From: QYQD01 sp040754095
GTDB taxonomy: Bacteria > Desulfobacterota > QYQD01
Length of the DNA stretch: 44,549 nucleotides
Assembly: GCA_040754095.1 (NCBI GenBank)
Contig: JBFMFO010000021.1
Coordinates: 1 to 44,549, forward strand
Reading direction: 5' to 3'
How positions within the stretch are numbered: position 1 is the stretch's first letter; every line of letters starts with the position of its first letter. This document shows, piece after piece, positions 18,179 to 26,956 of this stretch. Under the pieces are notes generated by a model that saw nothing but the letters and a program-made list of their open reading frames with translations, made no database searches and had not been told where the DNA came from. Both the position numbers and the translations under genes were made by a program.

Positions 18179-19453
18179 TTGCATCACTTTAACTACGTCG
18201 CTGCTGAGTTATATTGTGAAAACGTGCCGGTTGCCGCTATTGCCGGGGCAGTGGGGACTCCCTTTTATCTTTACAGCCACGCCACATTAAGCCACCATTT
18301 CAAGACGTTCGACCGGGCCTTCGGCAAAGTTCCTCATCTGGTCTGTTTCGCTCTAAAGGCCAACTCGAACCTGGCTGTGGTCAGACTCCTGGCCAATCTG
18401 GGAGGCGGCGCGGATATTGTCTCCGGCGGGGAACTATACCGGGCACTTAAGGCTGGTGTTTCGCCGGACAAGGTCGTCTATTCCGGCGTGGGGAAGCGCA
18501 TTGATGAGATTCAAGATGCCCTCAAGGCCGGCATCCTGATGTTCAATATCGAGTCTGCACAGGAGCTTTTGGCCATAAATAAGATAGCGGCCCGGATGAA
18601 AAAGAAGGCCCGTATTGCCTTGAGGGTCAACCCTGATGTTGACCCCAGGACACATCCATATATCTCTACGGGGCTAAAGAAAAATAAATTCGGCATAGAC
18701 ATCGGGCGTTCTCTTAAAGAATACAGAGAGGCGCGCAGCCTTTCCCACGTAGAAATTGTAGGCGTGAGCTGCCATATCGGCTCCCAGATCACAGAGATAG
18801 CGCCATTCGTTGACGCCTTAGTAAAGTTGAAGGATCTCATTGCCCGACTGCAAACAGACGGCATTAGTATCCGTTATCTGGACCTGGGCGGCGGCTTGGG
18901 CATCCGCTACGACCAGGAAGAGCCCCCCCATCCCTTTGCCTATGCCGAGGCCATTATAAAAAACATGCGCGATATGGACGTTACACTGATCCTCGAACCC
19001 GGCAGGGTGATTGTGGGAAATGCCGGGGCGCTAGTGACCAGGGTCTTGTACACCAAGAATAATGGAAGCAGGCATTTTCTGATCGTGGATGCCGGCATGA
19101 ATGATCTGGCCCGGCCCAGTCTTTACGGCTCCTATCATGCCATCTGGCCGGTCAGGGATAAGTACGCCGGAGAAAAAATAAAGGCAGACGTGGTGGGGCC
19201 TATCTGTGAATCCGGTGATTTCCTGGTCAGAGACCGGGAGCTTCCGGATTTTGCCCCCGGCGATCTTATGGCGGTTATGAGTGCGGGGGCCTATGGTTTT
19301 TCCATGTCTTCCAACTATAACAGCCGACGGCGGGCGGCCGAGGTTATGGTCAAGGGCCGCGATTTTTCCGTCATCCGGCGCCGCGAGACCTGCCAATCCC
19401 TGGTTCGGGGTGAGAAGATACCGGATTTTCTGCAAGGTTCTCAGGTAAAATAG
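18179..19453 (+). CDS. lysA: Diaminopimelate decarboxylase
   Basis: A 424-residue fold-type III PLP enzyme that decarboxylates meso-diaminopimelate to lysine. The PLP lysine is K60 in CFALKANSN; SCHIGSQI, DLGGGLGI and CESGDF supply phosphate- and substrate-binding residues. The start is TTG at 18179, giving MHHFNY, the familiar N-terminus, with GAGAGGGG eight bases upstream; the longer frame from 18161 would start inside that ribosome site. It opens the lysine block lysA-dapF-dapA-dapB-dapL. Confidence 0.95.
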   Translation: MHHFNYVAAELYCENVPVAAIAGAVGTPFYLYSHATLSHHFKTFDRAFGKVPHLVCFALKANSNLAVVRLLANLGGGADIVSGGELYRALKAGVSPDKVVYSGVGKRIDEIQDALKAGILMFNIESAQELLAINKIAARMKKKARIALRVNPDVDPRTHPYISTGLKKNKFGIDIGRSLKEYREARSLSHVEIVGVSCHIGSQITEIAPFVDALVKLKDLIARLQTDGISIRYLDLGGGLGIRYDQEEPPHPFAYAEAIIKNMRDMDVTLILEPGRVIVGNAGALVTRVLYTKNNGSRHFLIVDAGMNDLARPSLYGSYHAIWPVRDKYAGEKIKADVVGPICESGDFLVRDRELPDFAPGDLMAVMSAGAYGFSMSSNYNSRRRAAEVMVKGRDFSVIRRRETCQSLVRGEKIPDFLQGSQVK

Positions 19454-19456
19454 TCC

Positions 19457-20287
19457 ATGGGGAAAAGGCTGTCTTTTTATAAAATGAGCGGCAGCGGTAA
19501 TGATTTTATCATTATTGACAACCGTTCCGGTCTCGTTGGTGTCAATGAGGGATCCGCGTGGGCCCGCCGGCTGTGCCGCCGTAAGGTATCGGTAGGGGCC
19601 GACGGTTTGATTCTAATCGAACCTCCCGGTATGCCCGATGCCGATTTCAAGTGGCGATTTTATAATGCCGATGGCAGCGAGGCCGAGATGTGCGGTAACG
19701 GCGGGCGCTGTGCGGCGCGTTTTGCCTACGTAACCCGGATAGCCGGTCCTGAGATGACCTTCGAGACTATCGCCGGCTTGATCCGGGCCGAAGTGACCGA
19801 TCATCGGGTGAAACTGGAGATGGTGCCCCCGCTTGATCTGCGCATGGATATAAAAGTCTTGACAAATCAAGACAAATACGTTGTACATTTCATAAACACG
19901 GGCGTACCGCATGTCGTCCATTTTGTCCCCGACCTGGATAAGGTAAATGTCCCTGAGTGGGGCCGGAGCATCCGTTTTCACACCGAGTTTCAGCCGGCCG
20001 GCACCAACGTAAATTTTGTGCAGGTCCTGGATAAACAGAATATTGCCATACGTACCTACGAGCGGGGAGTGGAGGATGAGACCCTGGCCTGCGGCACCGG
20101 ATCAGTGGCCGCAGCCATCATCGCCTCCCTGAAATACGGAATTATGCCGCCGGTCCACGTACAGACGCGCGGTGGAGAAATACTTGACGTCTATTTTAAA
20201 TCCGGCCCGGGGGGCATAAGCCCCGTCTTTCTGGAAGGCGAGGCAAAGATTGTCTATGAAGGTCTATTAAGGGAGGAGGAACTATGA
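19457..20287 (+). CDS. dapF: Diaminopimelate epimerase
   Basis: A 276-residue cofactor-independent epimerase converting LL- to meso-diaminopimelate. The two catalytic cysteines are visible: C79 in MCGNGGRC and C212 in ACGTGS. GNDFIIID at 15-21 binds substrate. Three bases follow lysA, and its last four bases ATGA overlap dapA. It supplies both lysine and the peptidoglycan crosslinker. Confidence 0.97.
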   Translation: MGKRLSFYKMSGSGNDFIIIDNRSGLVGVNEGSAWARRLCRRKVSVGADGLILIEPPGMPDADFKWRFYNADGSEAEMCGNGGRCAARFAYVTRIAGPEMTFETIAGLIRAEVTDHRVKLEMVPPLDLRMDIKVLTNQDKYVVHFINTGVPHVVHFVPDLDKVNVPEWGRSIRFHTEFQPAGTNVNFVQVLDKQNIAIRTYERGVEDETLACGTGSVAAAIIASLKYGIMPPVHVQTRGGEILDVYFKSGPGGISPVFLEGEAKIVYEGLLREEEL

Positions 20288-21180
20288 AACGGAAAACAGC
20301 AGAGATAGCAAAAGGGGCTATGGTGGCTATTGTCACTCCCTTTAAAAAGGGCAAGATAGATGAGAAGGGCCTAAAAAAGCTCATAGAATTTCAGATCAAA
20401 AACGGCACGCACGCCATTATTCCCTGCGGGACAACCGGCGAAGCGGCTACGCTTTCCCATGAGGAACATATGTCTGTAGTTGAGATCACGGTACAGACGG
20501 TAGCCGGCCGGGTGCCGATAGTGGCCGGTACAGGCTCCAACAGCACGTCTGAATCCATAGTGTTGACCAAGCATGCCGAAAAAGCCGGCGCTAACGCGGC
20601 CCTGTTAATCACCCCTTACTATAATAAGCCTACACAGGAAGGACTCTATCAGCATTTCAAGGCCGTGGCCGAGGAAGTAGATATCCCTATCGTTCTCTAT
20701 AATGTCCCCGGCCGGACCAGTGTCAACATGCTGCCCGAAACAGTGGCCCGCCTGGCTGAAATAAAAAATATCATAGGAATCAAGGAGGCCACAGGCTCCC
20801 TGCAGCAAATCAGCGAGGTTATACGCCTCTCCAATAAAAAATTCAGTCTGGTATCCGGGGACGATTTTACGGTCTTACCTACACTGGCCGTGGGCGGTAA
20901 GGGAGTTATCTCCGTAGTATCCAATGTGGCGCCAAAGGACATGGCCGATCTTTGTAATGCCTTTGAGTCCCGGGACCGACAAAAAGCCCAGGAACTGCAC
21001 TATAAACTTCTCCCGCTTTGCCAGGCCATGTTTTATGAGACCAATCCCATACCGGCAAAGACGGCGCTTGGACTCATGGGCATGATTTCGCCGGAACTCA
21101 GGCTGCCGCTGTCGCCCATGTCACCGAAAAATGTGGAACGCTTGAAGGTTGCACTGAAAAACTACGGACTTATTAAGTAA
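20284..21180 (+). CDS. dapA: 4-hydroxy-tetrahydrodipicolinate synthase
   Basis: A 298-residue TIM-barrel aldolase condensing pyruvate with aspartate semialdehyde, the first committed lysine step. The Schiff-base lysine is K167 (IIGIKEATG), the catalytic tyrosine Y139 (LYNVPGR), and the threonine pair of the proton relay is at 50-51. A strong GGGAGGAGG precedes the ATG, which overlaps the dapF stop. Confidence 0.97.
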   Translation: MKRKTAEIAKGAMVAIVTPFKKGKIDEKGLKKLIEFQIKNGTHAIIPCGTTGEAATLSHEEHMSVVEITVQTVAGRVPIVAGTGSNSTSESIVLTKHAEKAGANAALLITPYYNKPTQEGLYQHFKAVAEEVDIPIVLYNVPGRTSVNMLPETVARLAEIKNIIGIKEATGSLQQISEVIRLSNKKFSLVSGDDFTVLPTLAVGGKGVISVVSNVAPKDMADLCNAFESRDRQKAQELHYKLLPLCQAMFYETNPIPAKTALGLMGMISPELRLPLSPMSPKNVERLKVALKNYGLIK

Positions 21181-21327
21181 GAAGCTGTCAGCAGTCAGCT
21201 ATCTGCTTTCAGCTTAATGTTTATCTCAGTTTTTTGCTGACGGCTGATCGCTGATGGCTGACAGCCTGAATCCGGCCTTAGACCGACCGTAGGCTGAAAA
21301 TGGTAGTTTCCGGATGAAAACTAATTG
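21181..21327. repeat. Composite repeat between dapA and dapB
   Basis: The gap holds GCTGTCAGCAGTCAGC and TATCTGCTTTCAGC facing GCTGACGGCTGATCGCTGA and TGGCTGACAGC, an inverted repeat that can form a long hairpin. Next come CCGGCCTTAGACCGACCGTA and TTTCCGGATGAAAACTAATT, the reverse-complement order of the modules at 14298-14340. It interrupts the lysine operon without any gene. Confidence 0.8.
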
Positions 21328-21341
21328 CAAGGAGAAAGGAT

Positions 21342-22148
21342 ATGATAAAGGCTATTGTGGCGGGCGCCGCCGGCAAAATGGGCGGACGCAATATCCATAT
21401 GGTTCACCAGGCCGAAGGGATTAAACTGGCAGCGGCCTTTGAAAGGCCGGGACATCCGGCCCTCGGCCAGGACGTAGGAGAGATAACCGGTCTGGGAAAG
21501 ATAGGCATCCCGATTTCTGAGGGTCTGGAATCGGTCATTAAAAAGGGTGATGTAATCATTGACTTCACCTTTCATGCCTCGTCTCTAGAACACGTGGCCC
21601 TGGCCGCCAAACACAAAAAGGCCATTGTGGTGGGGACAACCGGGTTTACGCCTGAGGAGATGAAAGAGATCAAGAAGCTGGCCAAAAAGGTGCGCTGTGT
21701 GCTGGCCCCCAATATGAGTGTGGGTGTAAACGTCCTCTATAAAGTCGTGCAGGATGTGGCCGCAATCCTGGGTGAAGGTTATGATGTGGAGATTGTCGAG
21801 GCCCATCACCGCCTTAAAAAGGACGCCCCCAGCGGCACAGCCGTAAAGCTGGCCCAGGTGCTGGCCGGTGCCTTAGGCCGCGACTTGGATAAGGTTGGGG
21901 TCTATGCCCGCCATGGGATGATCGGTCAGCGGACGAATGAGGAAATCGGCATACAGACCGTTCGCGGCGGCGATATTGTGGGCGAACACACCGTCCTTTT
22001 TGCCGGTATCGGGGAACGTATTGAGGTCATCCACCGTGCCCATAGCCGGGATAATTTTGCCCGCGGGGCCGTGCGTGCCGCCAGGTGGATCGTAAATCAA
22101 AAAAACGGCATCTATGATATGCAGGACGTACTGGGACTGAGAAAGTGA
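21342..22148 (+). CDS. dapB: 4-hydroxy-tetrahydrodipicolinate reductase
   Basis: A 268-residue NAD(P)H enzyme giving tetrahydrodipicolinate. The N-terminal Rossmann loop is GAAGKMG (8-14), with H155-H156 and K159/K160 in the conserved HHRLKKDAPSGT. GGAGAAAGG precedes the ATG. Its stop overlaps the GTG of the next gene. Confidence 0.96.
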   Translation: MIKAIVAGAAGKMGGRNIHMVHQAEGIKLAAAFERPGHPALGQDVGEITGLGKIGIPISEGLESVIKKGDVIIDFTFHASSLEHVALAAKHKKAIVVGTTGFTPEEMKEIKKLAKKVRCVLAPNMSVGVNVLYKVVQDVAAILGEGYDVEIVEAHHRLKKDAPSGTAVKLAQVLAGALGRDLDKVGVYARHGMIGQRTNEEIGIQTVRGGDIVGEHTVLFAGIGERIEVIHRAHSRDNFARGAVRAARWIVNQKNGIYDMQDVLGLRK

Positions 22149-22921
22149 TAGAGCGCTTCGTTCGTTTTGAAGCCGATGGCGCTGCCAGGTACGGGCAGCT
22201 AAGAGAAAACGTCATCCGCAGCATAGAAGGCGATATATTCGCAAAATTTAAAACAGGGAAGGAAGAATATGACCTGGCTGATGTCCAACTCCTCCCTCCC
22301 TGCCAGCCAGGCAAGATCATTGCCCTGGGCCTGAATTATCGCGATCATGCCAGGGAGTTGGGGTTCCCTATCCCGGATGAGCCTTTGATTTTTCTTAAAC
22401 CGGGGACGGCGGTCATCGGGCCGGAATCATCCATTATGTATCCCCGGATGAGCAATAGGGTTGACTACGAGGCCGAGCTGGGTGTGATCATCGGCCAGAG
22501 AGCCCGTTTTATCCCGCAGGAGAAGGCCTATGATTACATCCTTGGCTATACCTGTGTAAACGATGTTACGGCCAGGGATCTACAGAGAAAGGACGTACAG
22601 TTTACGCGTTCCAAGGGTTTTGATACCTTTGCCCCTATCGGCCCCTGTATTGCCCGGGGGATGGATCCCTCGCATCTCAAGGTAGAATCATACCTCAACG
22701 GGAAACTTCGCCAGTCATCCCACACCGGAAATCTCATCTACGGGGTCGCCGAACTGGTCAGTTTTATCTCTCAAGTGATGACCTTGCTTCCGGGCGATAT
22801 CATTGCTACCGGCACGCCTTCCGGAATCGGCCCTATGGTTCCCGGCGATGTCATAGAGATTGTTGTGGAAGGCATTGGCACGCTGCGCAATACGGTGGAA
22901 GCAGAAAAGACTGATAGCTGA
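22145..22921 (+). CDS. Fumarylacetoacetate hydrolase-family protein
   Basis: A 258-residue FAH-fold protein. It has an N-terminal small domain with the linker LGLNYRDHA, the metal-binding E109-x-E111 (DYEAELG), RDLQRKD, TRSKGFDTFAPIGP and the C-terminal TGTPSGIGPM loop. Relatives are acylpyruvases, oxaloacetate decarboxylases and 2-hydroxyhepta-2,4-dienedioate isomerases; residues alone do not fix the substrate. Its GTG start overlaps the dapB stop (GTGA), placing it inside the lysine operon, where it may clean up a keto-acid by-product such as oxaloacetate; that is only a hypothesis. Confidence 0.88.
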   Translation: MIERFVRFEADGAARYGQLRENVIRSIEGDIFAKFKTGKEEYDLADVQLLPPCQPGKIIALGLNYRDHARELGFPIPDEPLIFLKPGTAVIGPESSIMYPRMSNRVDYEAELGVIIGQRARFIPQEKAYDYILGYTCVNDVTARDLQRKDVQFTRSKGFDTFAPIGPCIARGMDPSHLKVESYLNGKLRQSSHTGNLIYGVAELVSFISQVMTLLPGDIIATGTPSGIGPMVPGDVIEIVVEGIGTLRNTVEAEKTDS

Positions 22922-22932
22922 GTGCCAACCGC

Positions 22933-22971
22933 TCCATCCAGAAAACCTGGGTTTTTGGATGGAAATTAATT
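22933..22971. repeat. 39-bp palindrome, copy 1
   Basis: TCCATCC-A-GAAAACC faces GGTTTTTGGATGGA around a two-base loop, followed by AATTAATT. A near-identical 39-base copy is at 40356-40394. It could form a strong hairpin between the FAH gene and dapL and attenuate transcription; no T run follows on either strand. Confidence 0.75.
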
Positions 22972-22990
22972 AGAAAGGTATGTAGCGCAG

Positions 22991-24160
22991 ATGATCAAAA
23001 TAGAAAAATCGGAACGACTAAAGAAGCTGCCGCCTTATCTCTTTGCGGAGATAGATCGTATGAAAGAAGAGGTAAGAGCCCGGGGGATAGATGTCATTGA
23101 CCTAGGGGTAGGAGACCCGGACATCCCCACGCCGCCTCATATAATCACCCGGCTTAATGAAGCGGCGACCGATCCTCAAAACCACCGTTATCCCTCTTAT
23201 TCGGGCATGAACGGCTTTAAATTTTCCGTGGCCGGATGGTATGAAAGACGTTTTGGTGTCTCTCTGGACCCCCAAACAGAGGTCGTTAGCCTGATTGGTT
23301 CCAAGGAGGGCATTGCCCACATCCCCCTCGCCTTCATTAATCCCGGTGATGTGGCTCTGGTGCCGTCACCGGCCTATCCGGTTTATCATATCGGGACTAT
23401 ATTTGCCGGCGGCGAGCCATATTATATGCCTCTTACCAAAGAAAACCATTTCTTGCCGGACCTGACTGCCATCCCTCCGGAGATAGCTGAAAAGGCCTGT
23501 CTTCTGTTCATTAATTATCCCAACAATCCTACGGCAGCCGTGGCTACGGTGGACTTCTTTAAAGAAATTGTGGCCTTTGCTGAAAAATATAACATTATAG
23601 TCTGCCATGATGCGGCCTATAGCGAGATGGCCTTTGACGGCTATAAGCCGCCCAGTTTTCTGGAGGTCGAGGGGGCCAAGGGGGTAGGAATCGAACTCCA
23701 TTCCCTTTCCAAGACCTATAACATGACCGGTTGGCGCATAGGCTTTGCTGTGGGGAACAAAGAGGTCATCGCCGGATTGGGGCAGATAAAAAGCAATATT
23801 GATTCCGGGGTGTTCCAGGCTATCCAGATAGCCGGTATGGCGGCCCTGGATGGTGACCAGACCTGTGTCCGGGAGATGCAGGCTGTTTATGCCGGGCGCC
23901 GGGATATTTTAGTTACCAGCCTGAAAGAAGCGGGGTTGAATGTGGAAAAACCAAGGGCTACCTTTTACCTGTGGGTTGAAGTCCCCCGGAGCTATACCTC
24001 CGCCGAATTTACCGCCCACCTTTTGAGCAAGGCGGGTATCGTTACTACTCCGGGCAATGGTTTTGGCGCGCCCGGAGAAGGTTATGTTCGTATGGCCCTG
24101 ACGGTAGGAAAAGAACGCCTCCAGGAGGCCGTCCAACGCATCAAGAATGTAGGGTTTTAA
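22991..24160 (+). CDS. dapL: LL-diaminopimelate aminotransferase
   Basis: A 389-residue class I PLP aminotransferase converting tetrahydrodipicolinate directly to LL-diaminopimelate with glutamate, bypassing the succinylated or acetylated intermediates. The PLP lysine is K241 in LHSLSKTYNMTGWR, a hallmark of the DapL group, and INYPNNPTAA near residue 176 contains the conserved asparagine. With dapA, dapB, dapF and lysA next to it, the lysine pathway is complete. The ribosome site is weak. Confidence 0.93.
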   Translation: MIKIEKSERLKKLPPYLFAEIDRMKEEVRARGIDVIDLGVGDPDIPTPPHIITRLNEAATDPQNHRYPSYSGMNGFKFSVAGWYERRFGVSLDPQTEVVSLIGSKEGIAHIPLAFINPGDVALVPSPAYPVYHIGTIFAGGEPYYMPLTKENHFLPDLTAIPPEIAEKACLLFINYPNNPTAAVATVDFFKEIVAFAEKYNIIVCHDAAYSEMAFDGYKPPSFLEVEGAKGVGIELHSLSKTYNMTGWRIGFAVGNKEVIAGLGQIKSNIDSGVFQAIQIAGMAALDGDQTCVREMQAVYAGRRDILVTSLKEAGLNVEKPRATFYLWVEVPRSYTSAEFTAHLLSKAGIVTTPGNGFGAPGEGYVRMALTVGKERLQEAVQRIKNVGF

Positions 24161-24163
24161 ACT

Positions 24164-24667
24164 TTGGAAGATGTCCTGGCCTATATTGGTATTGGATCCA
24201 ACCTGGGCGACGCCAAGGCCAATTGTCTCCAGGCCTCAAGGCGCCTGGCTAAGGCTGATGGCAGATTAAAGATACGCCTCTCTTCTCTGTATCTGACGGA
24301 GCCTCAGGAATTAAAAACGCAGGGATGGTATGTCAATGCCGCGGCCGAGGTAAAAGGCCCTCTATCCGCACAGGATCTATTTTGTCTTCTTCGCCATATT
24401 GAGGATGAAATGGGGAGGGAAAGGGCAGTCCGATACGGGCCACGGATTGTCGATCTCGACCTTTTATTTTATGACGACATGGTCCTGGACACCGGGGAGC
24501 TAATTATTCCTCACCCCAGATTACATGAGCGCCGCTTTGTCATGGTGCCCCTTTGCGAACTATCTCCTGACTTCGAGCATCCGGTGCTCAAAAAAAGGGT
24601 TTGTGATTTGCTCAGGGAAGTGCCGGAAAACGGGCAGCGAGTCCGCCGGATAGAGGTTGAAAACTGA
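24164..24667 (+). CDS. folK: 6-hydroxymethyl-dihydropterin pyrophosphokinase
   Basis: A 167-residue folate enzyme transferring pyrophosphate from ATP to the pterin. GSNLGD near residue 10, RYGPRIVDLDLLFYDD near 93-108 with the paired magnesium-binding aspartates, and IPHPRLHERRF with pterin and ATP contacts are all present. The start is TTG, three bases after dapL, with only AGGG upstream. Confidence 0.94.
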   Translation: MEDVLAYIGIGSNLGDAKANCLQASRRLAKADGRLKIRLSSLYLTEPQELKTQGWYVNAAAEVKGPLSAQDLFCLLRHIEDEMGRERAVRYGPRIVDLDLLFYDDMVLDTGELIIPHPRLHERRFVMVPLCELSPDFEHPVLKKRVCDLLREVPENGQRVRRIEVEN

Positions 24668-24668
24668 G

Positions 24669-24932
24669 ATGAGGCTGCTCATTTATCTCATTTTACTATT
24701 TGTTGTTTATCAGATTTATAAGGCCGTGCGCAGGGAGTTGGGCAGGCCTGAACAAGTAAACCGGAAGAAAGATGATAGCGCAATAACCGCAGAGCTAGTG
24801 GAAGACCCGGTTTGTCACACCTACTGCCCCAAAAACGAGTCCCTTACGGCCGGTATGAATGGGAAAATCTACTACTTTTGCAGTGAAGAATGTAAAGAAA
24901 AATTTATAGATAGAATACAGGGGTCAGGATAA
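24669..24932 (+). CDS. Membrane-anchored YHS/TRASH-like small protein
   Basis: An 87-residue protein: one membrane helix at residues 2-17, a basic linker, then a compact metal-binding-like module with two Cys pairs, C49-x3-C53 and C71-x3-C75, in DPVCHTYCP and YFCSEECKEKF. This pattern resembles YHS/TRASH domains that bind heavy metals, often copper, but the function is unproven. It begins one base after folK and may be translated with it. I use the ATG at 24669 rather than the in-frame TTG inside folK. Confidence 0.75.
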   Translation: MRLLIYLILLFVVYQIYKAVRRELGRPEQVNRKKDDSAITAELVEDPVCHTYCPKNESLTAGMNGKIYYFCSEECKEKFIDRIQGSG

Positions 24933-24933
24933 A

Positions 24934-24965
24934 ACCTACTGACTTCTGAATTCTGTATTCTGAAA
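24934..24965. repeat. CTGACTTCTGAATTCTGTAT repeat copy
   Basis: The gap in front of the transaldolase contains CTGACTTCTGAATTCTGTAT then TCTGAAAGG, the reverse-complement relative of the unit at 7781-7816. Confidence 0.55.
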
Positions 24966-24982
24966 GGAAAAGGAGAGTGTGT

Positions 24983-25636
24983 ATGAAGTTTTTTATCGAT
25001 ACCGCCAATCTGGATGAAATCCGGCAGGCCAATGATATGGGCCTGGTCGATGGGGTGACTACAAACCCATCGCTTATTGCCAGGGAGAACAAGCCCTTCA
25101 AAAAGCTCCTGACTGAGATATGCAGGATAGTAAAAGGGCCTATCAGCGCTGAGGTGGTCAGCCTGGAGGCCAAAGAAATGGTTAGAGAGGCTAAAGATCT
25201 GGCCAAAATTGCCGATAATATAGTTATCAAGGCGCCCATGACCACGGAAGGGATTAAGGCCACCCGGATGCTCAGCGAAGCGGGCATTAAGACCAATGTC
25301 ACGCTTATTTTTTCGCCGGTGCAGGCCTTGCTGGCGGCTAAAGCGGGGGCAAGCTATGTCAGCCCCTTTGTCGGCCGGCTGGACGATATTTCCCAGGTGG
25401 GTATGGATCTGGTGGGGGATATTATTTCTATCTATGACAACTATGCCTTTGATACAGAGGTCATTGTGGCCAGTATCCGTCACCCCGGTCATGTCCTAGA
25501 GGCGGCCCTGATGGGTGCGGATGTGGCCACCATACCATTCAAGGTTATAGCCCAGTTGGCTAAACATCCGCTTACGGATATCGGAATAGAGAAATTTATG
25601 GCGGACTGGAAGAAAGTAGGCGGTCCCAAGAAATAA
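24983..25636 (+). CDS. Transaldolase of the short MipB/TalC type
   Basis: A 217-residue TIM barrel of the small transaldolase/fructose-6-phosphate aldolase group. The N-terminus MKFFIDTANLDEI, DGVTTNPSL and the Schiff-base lysine K83 in NIVIKAPMT are diagnostic, and SYVSPFVGRLDD is the phosphate-binding side. Whether it acts as transaldolase or fructose-6-phosphate aldolase cannot be settled by sight. ATG at 24983 follows GGAGAG; a GTG two codons earlier is less likely. Confidence 0.92.
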   Translation: MKFFIDTANLDEIRQANDMGLVDGVTTNPSLIARENKPFKKLLTEICRIVKGPISAEVVSLEAKEMVREAKDLAKIADNIVIKAPMTTEGIKATRMLSEAGIKTNVTLIFSPVQALLAAKAGASYVSPFVGRLDDISQVGMDLVGDIISIYDNYAFDTEVIVASIRHPGHVLEAALMGADVATIPFKVIAQLAKHPLTDIGIEKFMADWKKVGGPKK

Positions 25637-25662
25637 TTCTTCCCTATGGGGGTCACAAAGGG

Positions 25663-26301
25663 ATGCAGGCGAATGCTTTGCGAACCGTGTTGTTCCTCCT
25701 GTTTTTAACGATCCTAACGATAGCCGGCCCTATTTCTGCACAGGCGGATATTTACTGTTTTACTGATAGCGAGGGCGTAGTTCATTTTACCGATGTGCCT
25801 AACGACGAGCGATATAGGGTTTTCCTCCGCACCGGAAAGACCATGGAACGAACTTCCTATTCCTATGCTGCTCTTTCGGGTGATATTAAAAGATACGATC
25901 CTGTCATTCATGCGGCCTGCCGGCGGTTTGGTGTAGATACGAATCTGGTCCGGGCTATAATTAAGGCCGAATCCAACTTCAACTACCTGGCGCTTTCGCC
26001 GAAGGGAGCACGGGGTCTGATGCAACTGATGCCTCAGACGGCACAGGAGATGGCCGTGTTTGATATTTTTGATCCGGCGGAAAACATATACGGCGGGGTC
26101 AAGTACCTGAAGCGGCTCTTAGGCATGTTCGACGGCAATATACCCTTGGCCCTGGCGGCCTATAATGCCGGCCCGGATAGGGTTGGGAACCGAAAACAAA
26201 TCCCCATGATTAAGGAAACGCAGGATTACGTACAGAGGGTCTTGCTGTACTTCCGAAATTACAAAAATAGATATGGTTATCAGGAAAATAAGATGCTATG
26301 A
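25663..26301 (+). CDS. Secreted lytic transglycosylase with DUF4124 domain
   Basis: A 212-residue periplasmic peptidoglycan hydrolase. A signal peptide covers residues 1-28 (cleavage after AQA). A short DUF4124-type domain follows (DIYCFTDSEGVVHFTD, 29-44). The SLT domain has the catalytic glutamate E103 in KAESNFN, GLMQLMP at 118-124, and AYNAGPDRV near 166-174. It cuts the MurNAc-GlcNAc bond, giving anhydro ends. Its 3' end lies seven bases before the proposed pgsA start. Confidence 0.92.
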   Translation: MQANALRTVLFLLFLTILTIAGPISAQADIYCFTDSEGVVHFTDVPNDERYRVFLRTGKTMERTSYSYAALSGDIKRYDPVIHAACRRFGVDTNLVRAIIKAESNFNYLALSPKGARGLMQLMPQTAQEMAVFDIFDPAENIYGGVKYLKRLLGMFDGNIPLALAAYNAGPDRVGNRKQIPMIKETQDYVQRVLLYFRNYKNRYGYQENKML

Positions 26302-26308
26302 TTACCGC

Positions 26309-26884
26309 ATGAATGAGACAGGGCATATAAACACCTGGAACCTGCCTAACAGTCTTACAATCTTCCGCATCTTTTGTATCCCTCTGGTTATGTTTTTTAT
26401 CAGCCGTTCAGATCAGCCGCTTCCGGCTTTCTGGGCGACTTTTTTCTTTTCCATGGCCTCCATAACCGATCTCCTGGACGGTTTCCTGGCCCGTCGGCAA
26501 AAGTGTGTTACTGCCCTAGGCAAACTCCTGGATCCCCTGGCCGACAAACTCCTTATCTCAGCGGCCTTAATCATGCTTATCCCCAAGGGCCGGGTGGAGG
26601 CCTGGATGGCATTCCTTATCATCGGGCGGGAGATAGCGGTAACCGGCCTGCGCGGCATCGGGGTTACCGGCGGCGTGGTTATCGATGCCAGCGGTCTGGG
26701 CAAGGCCAAGACTATTTTTCAAATCAGCGCCCTTATCGCCCTCCTGCTTCATTTTACTTACCTGGGCATCAATTTTCATCAATTCGGCAAGGCATTGTTA
26801 TGGCTTGCTCTTATCTTGACGGTGTGGTCCGGGGTAGATTATTTTGTTCGCTTTTATCGGTTATTTACAGGGGAACGGAGATAA
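26309..26884 (+). CDS. pgsA: CDP-diacylglycerol-glycerol-3-phosphate 3-phosphatidyltransferase
   Basis: A 191-residue membrane enzyme making phosphatidylglycerol phosphate. NLPNSLTIFRI starts the protein as in PgsA, and the CDP-alcohol phosphotransferase signature DGx2ARx8Gx3Dx3D is met by DGFLARRQ...GKLLDPLADKL, carrying the metal-binding aspartates. Several hydrophobic helices follow. The frame opens at 26273 inside the transglycosylase gene, but the ATG at 26309 fits the family start better; neither has a good ribosome site. Confidence 0.9.
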   Translation: MNETGHINTWNLPNSLTIFRIFCIPLVMFFISRSDQPLPAFWATFFFSMASITDLLDGFLARRQKCVTALGKLLDPLADKLLISAALIMLIPKGRVEAWMAFLIIGREIAVTGLRGIGVTGGVVIDASGLGKAKTIFQISALIALLLHFTYLGINFHQFGKALLWLALILTVWSGVDYFVRFYRLFTGERR

Positions 26885-26956
26885 CGCCTTGCTTTTTAGC
26901 TTAAAATTATATATACACTTTTCACCTATCATCACATAAGTCCTATAAGGTTTCCT

